Of a DNA stretch of 64,000 nt, positions 57,380-64,000 are shown one piece after another (within the stretch, counting starts at the first letter, position 1; every line of letters starts with the position of its first letter). Location: the NCBI GenBank assembly GCA_950295325.1, contig OX485806.1:7008001-7072000 (forward strand), given 5' to 3'. The position numbers and the translations under genes are program-made. The notes beneath the pieces are model-generated. The model was given only the letters and a program-made list of their open reading frames with translations. It was not told where the DNA came from and did not search any database. Origin of the DNA: Polytrichum commune (taxonomy: Eukaryota > Streptophyta > Polytrichopsida > Polytrichales > Polytrichaceae).

Positions 57380-60300
57380 ATGCAAAGGCGGCGGGCATGG
57401 AGGCAACAGACGTTGCCGCTGCTAGTGTGCCTAATTATGGCCATCACCCAGGGGTGTCAAGCTTATCCGGAAGGTAGGTTAACGATGATTCCTCACTGCC
57501 TACTTTCATTCCAGTTTTTTCATGTCGGTTTTGTGTGCTGCTATGAGCAGATGGCCTTGAATGTCATGCAATTGCCAGGGGTAATAAGGTGTGAGTGATG
57601 AGGGTGATCAAGGTAGATGTGTGTTAGTCAGATAGTTTTCTCTCTGCGCCCGCTTCTGGTAGGATATGAAACACACAATTAGTGCAAAATGATTAGCAAA
57701 TCCAAAACTGTGCCAGTAGCCATTTTCCTCACCATTTTTGGACCTCATATCAATATCTTATTCATTACCAAAGTGAAGATTCTCATGCTCATTAAGTAGT
57801 CATACAAGTACCCCCAATCATGTTGATTATTGAGCCTAGAATGATCAGCATATTTTGAGCTCGTAGTCCAACCTCTTATCCACACACTGTTTTTTGGTGC
57901 CCAGTCTTAGATCCCCAACTAACCACATACCACTTAAATATAGGTGTCCAGATTAGTTTTGTGTTCAGTTTAGACACGTCTACCGGAAGTAGTGGTAGGG
58001 AATTATGCGAAGTTGATTAAGTAGCCATTAATTCCACATGGGGACATGTGTGTACCTAAATTTTCGCTCTAATGTAGCTCCTGGAGATGATATAGCCCTG
58101 TGCGTTTAGTGATTTTGGGATGTTTGAATAGCAAGCGCATAATCATCACCACTTTCAGAGCCGTAGTGTGGTTGTGAAGCTCAATCAGCCAGCGAGGTCA
58201 ATGTTTTAATTTCCATGTCTCTGAGCTTAAAATGCTTGTTTCTCTGCTAAGTGGACGAGAATGAATACCACAAGAGGAATCCCACATGTTTCAGATTCGG
58301 ATGGTGCTTATATGCTCACCTCCACTTTAGAGCCCTCAATCAAGAGCCTCCATAAACAGTCAGATATTACATATATATATAAGGTAGTTGATTTGGCAAA
58401 CAGATGAAGGCAAATTGCAGGAATTGAGGAGGTCAAAGTGAATATTCTCTTTCTCCTTTAAACAATCGCTTAGACCCTCCCAATTGTGTTGACTGTCAAC
58501 TGAATATTCTGAGCTCACAGCCCAAGTTTGTCGCAACAGTATCTTCTGAGTGTTGGCTCTTAACTAGAAGGCATGCCCTAAACCACTCAAATATAGGCAT
58601 CCAATCAAGAAGAGGGACCACATGAAGCCCACATACCTTGTTTCTTAGCATGTAACAAACAATCTCAAAATTGATGAGTTCGTAGTTTTGGAATACACAG
58701 GAACTGCCATGAACGAAGGGTTTGGTGATTGAAGGAACATTCTGAGCTGTCTGTTGTGATGGAGTTATTTCTTGGTAGATTTCTGTGACCTGGACCAGAA
58801 CTAAGGTCGAATATTCCTTTGCAGGAGATCTTCTGTTTGAATGGAAGTCATCTTTGTCAAGTTATTCACAGCAAAAGCTGGATAGTTGGATACAGGGTTC
58901 CGATCCATGCACTTGGCAACATGTTACATGTTATTCAAATTTGATCGGTCGAATGTAAGTAATTTCAAAACAACATGCCCCTAAGTTTGTGCTTCTTTAT
59001 CGATGTGGATGAATAAGTCTCACCAATTGAAACCGTTACCCCTTCCGTCTCCAGAACTGAGATCCACTTTGTGTCTCACTTTCAAGTCCCATTTGAAAAT
59101 TGGATGGCATTTTTGGCACCCACAACCTTGATTCTAACTTCAAATGGAAGCTTTGGAGGAACGAATGGATACTGAAAATAAAATTTATTCTTGGGACGTT
59201 TTTGCAGTGATTTAGGGAACTTGAGCTTATCAGGGCCTTTATATTCGGGGTTTGGAGAGCTCCCAAAACTACAGTACTTGTAATCACCTCAACATTTGCC
59301 ACACCTGTTAGATGTTTGTATCAGAATGGCATCTTCAATTTGCACTTGGTAGCATTGTCAGTTTAATGTATGTGTCGTGTTTGCATAGAGTTCCAACCTA
59401 TGTTAAGGTATGCGGCCCTATTGTAGGCACCTCCAACTTCACAAACAATTTTGGTATTTTGGATTTGACCGAGAAGTGTCTCAGATGTTAAAGTCAGTAA
59501 TTGCAATCACAAAGATTGTCATTTCAAGTTTCAGAATCAGAGTTATCATGTAGAAGTTAAAAGTAAAAGTGGTCAAAGTGAAGACTCTCTTTTCTCTTTA
59601 AGTGATCACATAGACCCTTTCCAATTGTGTTAGCTATCGAACTTAGAGTGATTATCATATTTTCAGCACACATTCCCAATCTCATCGTAACACGTCTTTT
59701 TCGTGTCCCTCCATAGCTACAAACCCCGCCTTGTCATATACCATTCAAATATAGGTGTCCACTTAGGAAGAGAGACCACATAAGGCCCACATGCTAAGTA
59801 CATGAACCCAATTACAGGAGTTAGTTACATGTACTAAAACCAATCTCTTAAAACATTTCGATAGATAGATAGATTGGAGACACACTTTGAAACAAGTCTA
59901 TCCCATCGCTAAAAAACATACAAGGCCACCAGGACCTGTGGTATCTTTCTAGTATTCGACCTACGGTATGGTTTGTGAATAAAAGAACATTTGGCCTGTT
60001 GGGGGCTGCTGTTCAAGGTATATTTTGTATCATGAAGTCTCACTTTTTATGATGTTTCCAGGGAATTGTACGCCAACAACCTATCTGGACAAATACCCTC
60101 GCAGCTGGGGAACCTTGCAAACCTTGTGAGTCTGGATCTGTATCAAAATTCTCTATCTGGCACCATTCCAGCCACTCTCAGCAACTGTACTCAATTACAG
60201 TTTCTGTACGTCCAGTTCTTTCCATCTTAGTCTTTGAAGTTTCTCTAATCTGGCTTACTGTATGAGGTGCTTAATTTTGATATATGATCTAGTGACATTA

Positions 60301-63300
60301 GTTCAAGGGTGTTTAATTTGGCAAATTGGTACACCGTAGTAAAACAGGCTAAATATACAGTTCAGTCCCAAACAATAGCAAATTTGTGTCTGAAGCACCG
60401 AGCTGGACTAACACCGCTTAATGGTGGCAAAAGGCCAGTCGACTGGAAAACAATACGCTACAGGGCTCCATCCCAGTCCAACTTACGACCCTCAGCAAAC
60501 TACAAGCACTGTAAGTTCAGGTGAATTCAGTGGTTACTTGAAATGTATATCTCTGAAAGAGATCGCAATCCTTGGAATTCTAGAAACGGTCAAAATGTGC
60601 ATTAAAATTATATTCAGCACCCATGTAGCTAGCACTCTAGTAGATGGGTGCAAGCACGGTAAAGTGAACAACTCTTGATTCTTGCACATGTTTAAGTGAA
60701 AGTGATTCAAAAACAATTCACTAACTTTGAATGGTGTGAAAAAAAAGACCACAAACATTTTTAAAACATATTGATCTACAAAGTCAAGCAATTTATGTGG
60801 ACAAAAAAAACTCAAAAAAAGTCTACATATTTTTGAAGACGGTGGAAGTGGAAGTGATATTGAACAAGTAATTGTCAAAACTTTGCTTAAAGCATGATAA
60901 AATTAAATTAAAGTGATGGTTTTCTACCAAAATAAATAAATTGATGATGACCTCAAGTGTATAATGAAATGAAAGAATATGAAACAAAAATTAAAATGTA
61001 AAATAGTTAAGGTCATGAAATTTACATCCAAACTATATCTAGCCATTTGTGTATGAGCATTCCTTTTAATGATAAGTTTTGAAGATCTTTTCTTGGTATT
61101 CTACATTTTGAGTACTTAACACAACAATAGGGGTCACCATGGAAAAATATTCATTTTAAACAACATTTTTGCTACTACTTTAAGGCGTTTGACCAAAAAA
61201 ACTATGGTTCTCATATACCGGAGCACTTTGTTGGTGCATTTTACCATGCCTGCACCCATATACATGATGTCCTTCATGACAATCACCAAGTGTGCGAGCA
61301 GTCAGGAGGTTATATATTATGCTGAACTTAATTAAACCACAAATTTTCATGCTCTTTGAAAGAAAGAAAAATTGAAATCATGTCTTACTAGAAATGGTGG
61401 CTCAAATTACAAGATATTGCATAGAATTGTACTGTTTTGTATTCCTTCACGTACTTGACTGTATTTGCGTCCTTCTTTCAACTTATTTCTTTGAAGATAT
61501 TTTCATAAGGGTTACTTATGTAAGGAATCATGACTAAAGATGAAGTTAGTAACTCAAGATTAAAAAATCACAAATGTCATTTATCTTGTCTCCAAGGACC
61601 CTTCAGGAGTTTCTCAATGTGTTAGGGTTAAGAGGAATGCTTTGGATTCTGCAGCGATGTTTCTTATAATAATCTGTCTGGAGAGGTTCCAGTTAATGGC
61701 TCTTTCTCAAAGTTGACTCCTGTCAGGTATTCTTCATTCCAAGTGAATAATTAGATGGACCACTAGGCTTTTGTTATGATGGTTTTGCATGTTGTTGTTG
61801 AAGCTATGGTGTGGCACTTTATGTTGGAATGAATCAAAATTATAGCAACAGAAATGCCACTAATCTGCTACATCCTTGGGCTTTGAACTTTGAATGAGGC
61901 ACTTTCATATGCATTTGTAGTGTAATTGTTGAAGACTAAGATATTGCACACAGTTATAAAGGGAACCCCTACCTGTGCGGATCGGTGGTTGATAAATCAT
62001 GCACTACCCTGGCGCCACTCTCGTCTCCAGTTCAGCCGTCACCTCCTGCAACCTCAAAAAGTAAGAGCGCAATTTTTTCGGGAAAATCCTTCTCTATGCA
62101 GATGATTGCTATTTATTTCTAAATTGAGAATTTTTAGCGTTACTCCTGGGTTTTGATAATATGGAAATTCCTGAAACTTCATCACATAAAACTAACAAGC
62201 TTTAGTGATTAATCCTCATTACCGACCACCTTTATGTACATAGCTCATATCTATATCCTCTGTGCTCCTGACAGTCAACTGAATTGATGTGTTGAGTATC
62301 TGGTGGGAGTCATTTTTTGCTGGAGAGAATAACTCGTCAATGATTCAAGTCAGTAATTTGCGACTTTGTTGACATTTTGGATTACTTTTGTAGTAACAAG
62401 TCATTAAATTTTAAACTACTGTGATGCAGGCAAATTGTCAAAAACAACTATCAAGGCCATTGCAGGTGGAGTACCTGCGTTTATTATCTTGCTCTCTGCA
62501 ATTGGGCTTGCCTGGTGGCGCGTGTGTAGGTCTGCAGATAATTTCTTCGATGTCCCTGGTAAGCATCTCTTCAAAACTATTTCCAAGAATCTGCGAGCGT
62601 CCAATTAGTGTATAAAATGTTTTCTATGGCTGCACTTTTCACAATGTAATAATCACAATAACTTAAGGCATCGTCTTTGAGGGATCGTAGTCTTAAATTG
62701 AGCTCAAACACAGCTGAGTCAACGAAACTTATGTCAACACTCAGTAGTCAGTCTGAAGGTTATTGCTTAAGAGGTCATTGCAAATGGGGTTAATTCAAAA
62801 CCATTAAGACATAGGACCACTTTATTGTGGTAAATTACAGTCGAAAATAAAATACATAAGCCATTCTCTTCCTATTATTCAATCTATGACCTGAAGTAGG
62901 CCTATGAACAATTGAGGGTTGGGTTGTTGCGAAGAACACAAAGATGTTTAGTCACAACAATTAGCTGACAAATATGGTTCATCGATATGGTATGACTAAC
63001 TTACTGTCTGCCAGCTCATGAGGTTCTATATTGTCAGATAATTATGGACTACCATAAACTTGAGTTGGACCTATGAGATGCCTCAAGTTGAATGAAACAA
63101 TATTAATTGTTTTTTTATTGTTATCCCTATTGAGTTTCATCTGTATAGCAGGTTCCAGAATTTATTGTTTCATCACATCATTGGTGTTACTATAAGATAT
63201 GACATACAGAATGATCATACTAGGATTGGTGCGTTGGTTATATTACAGCGGCAGATAATCCAGAGCCAGTGTTTCTAGGACAGCTGCAATGTTTTACACT

Positions 63301-63466
63301 GTGGGAACTTAGGGTGGCATCCGACAACTTCCACCCCAAAAATGTACTAGGGAGTGGTGGATTTGGAAAAGTTTACAAAGGGCGGCTGGCAGATGGAAGT
63401 GTTGTAGCCATCAAGCGCTTGAAACCAGAGTATAGTCCGGGAGGAGAGCGACAATTTCAAGCTGAG
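57380..63466 (+). CDS. SERK: SERK-like LRR receptor kinase, 5' nine exons (continues past the window)
   Basis: Exons: 57380-57473, 58825-58954, 59208-59279, 60062-60205, 60439-60510, 61655-61726, 61954-62060, 62430-62558, 63249-63466. All introns begin GT and end AG, and the joined frame is open for 346 codons. Residues 1-29 are a signal peptide ([12 protein letters not shown]). Exon 2 holds the LRR cap ([10 protein letters not shown], Cys 60 and 67). Exons 3-6 (72, 144, 72, 72 bases) encode about five LRRs, each split inside the same Leu codon, as in SERK genes. Exon 7 has NPYLCG and a Ser-Pro stretch ([12 protein letters not shown]), exon 8 the membrane helix (about 240-260) and NFFDVP, exon 9 [18 protein letters not shown], the glycine loop GSGGFGKV (308-315) and the ATP-binding AIK (Lys 329). 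SERKs are plasma-membrane co-receptor kinases in hormone, development and immune signalling. The first cap half ([18 protein letters not shown]) differs from the usual DALYALRRSL-type sequence. Catalytic HRD and DFG regions lie beyond the window. Confidence 0.9.
57790..57960 (+). repeat. R1 repeat in SERK-like intron 1 (first)
   Basis: CCCCAATCATGTTGATTATT, GAGCCTAGAATGATCAGCAT, TTTTGAGCTCGTAGTCCAA and AAATATAGGTGTCCAGATTA. Same order as the other R1 copies, in the sense direction of the gene. Confidence 0.6.
58420..58650 (+). repeat. R1 repeat in SERK-like intron 1 (second)
   Basis: GGTCAAAGTGAATATTCTC, TTAGACCCTCCCAATTGTGT, TGAGCTCACAGCCCAA, AAATATAGGCATCCAATCAA and GGGACCACATGAAGCCCACA. 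Confidence 0.6.
59510..59800 (+). repeat. R1 repeat in SERK-like intron 3
   Basis: GATTGTCATTTCAAGTTTC, GGTCAAAGTGAAGACTCTC, CATAGACCCTTTCCAATTGT, GAACTTAGAGTGATTATCAT, AAATATAGGTGTCCACTTAG and GAGACCACATAAGGCCCACA. This is the longest copy, about 290 bases. Confidence 0.65.
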
Positions 63467-64000
63467 GTTCTATGTTTCATCTTCTCCTAAAATCTTTTAG
63501 AACTTCCAATAATAGCTGCTACCTCGGTCATAACAACAGCACGGTCATAAGCCCCCAAATGTATGCCAGTGCTAGATTTTGGTTGTTTTGGGTATATGAA
63601 CCTTGTACATAGCAATTTTTAGCCTTCACAGATGGACCTCCAAGATCTACATGCTGGAGTTTAAATACAATCTACTTCCCATGTGGACAATTTTGCACTT
63701 CTAGATCCTTGAGATCAATCTAAAACTGAATGTGTGTTATTTAACATCTTACTATAGATTTCATTTTTAACCAACAAAGATTAACTAGGTTGTATGGACA
63801 TAATACAACATGATGGACTTCACTTAGTAAAAATTTACATTCCTAGCAAAAAGTTATAGCACTGCGTAACTCTGAAGTTTGAATAGTAAGTGACACTAAA
63901 TACCATAAATGGTGTAGTGGTCTTCGTTAAGGGACCTTTGCAAGAGGTTGCCAACAAGTTTTCAACAAAAAAATTCAGCTGCGCAATAGGTGTGCTTTGG
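63467..64000 (+). other. SERK-like intron 9, start (runs off the window)
   Basis: It begins with donor GTTCTA, which is weak compared with the other donors (GTAGGT, GTAAGT, GTACGT). No kinase exon follows before 64000. The exon edge after QFQAE agrees with the usual SERK exon boundary. Confidence 0.7.

Noticed and set aside
63269-63490. Stand-alone 73-codon kinase ORF
   Set aside because: It is exon 9 of the SERK-like gene; codons after 63466 are intron.

Overview
This window is plant nuclear DNA. A SERK-type leucine-rich-repeat receptor kinase gene with GT-AG introns runs off the right edge. There is a land-plant PIF/Harbinger transposon with its trihelix-like ORF1, and most of the rest is AT-rich, repeat-filled intergenic DNA. 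There are no bacterial-style operons, tRNA or rRNA genes, and no CRISPR array. Intron sizes, the repeat style and the divergence of the receptor fit a non-flowering land plant (lycophyte, moss, liverwort or fern), but the sequence alone does not fix the species.

Layout. 1-6.4 kb: AT-rich repeats, one poly-G-ended inverted-repeat element and a decayed transposon ORF. 6.4-11.6 kb: a low-repeat, less AT-rich segment with a GC-rich upstream island and the only intact long ORF, an intronless 575-aa ankyrin-like protein (8620-10347). 12-33.7 kb: repeat territory with a fold-back element, a TG...CA LTR-like element (19437-22111) nested in an older transposon ORF, a perfect 33-bp hairpin, two short-period minisatellites (27.0-27.5 and 30.0-30.3 kb) and GC-rich transposon-derived islands. 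33.7-37.6 kb: a second copy of the LTR-like element in the opposite orientation, itself split by a 1019-bp hAT-type element that has a perfect 8-bp target duplication and a G/C-monotonous interior. 38.6-39.1 kb: tandem copies of a GCCGTTAACGGC palindrome. 39.4-43.3 kb: an element saturated with CCGGA/TCCGG and carrying a broken gag-like ORF. 45.1-50.1 kb: a PIF/Harbinger element with ORF1 on + and transposase on -, both broken. Between them lies a segment that reads like the N-terminal part of a plant GT34 xyloglucan xylosyltransferase, which looks like host-gene capture. 50.3-57 kb: small hairpin MITEs and copies of a dispersed non-coding repeat (called R1 here). 57.38 kb to the end: nine exons of the SERK-like gene, with R1 copies in introns 1 and 3.

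Function. Only two genes look alive: the ankyrin-like gene and the SERK-like receptor. The receptor would sit in the plasma membrane and act as a co-receptor kinase; the window stops after kinase subdomain II. Everything else is mobile DNA in several layers of nesting, giving a relative insertion history: old transposon ORF, then LTR-like element; LTR-like element, then hAT; R2 repeat, then MITE.
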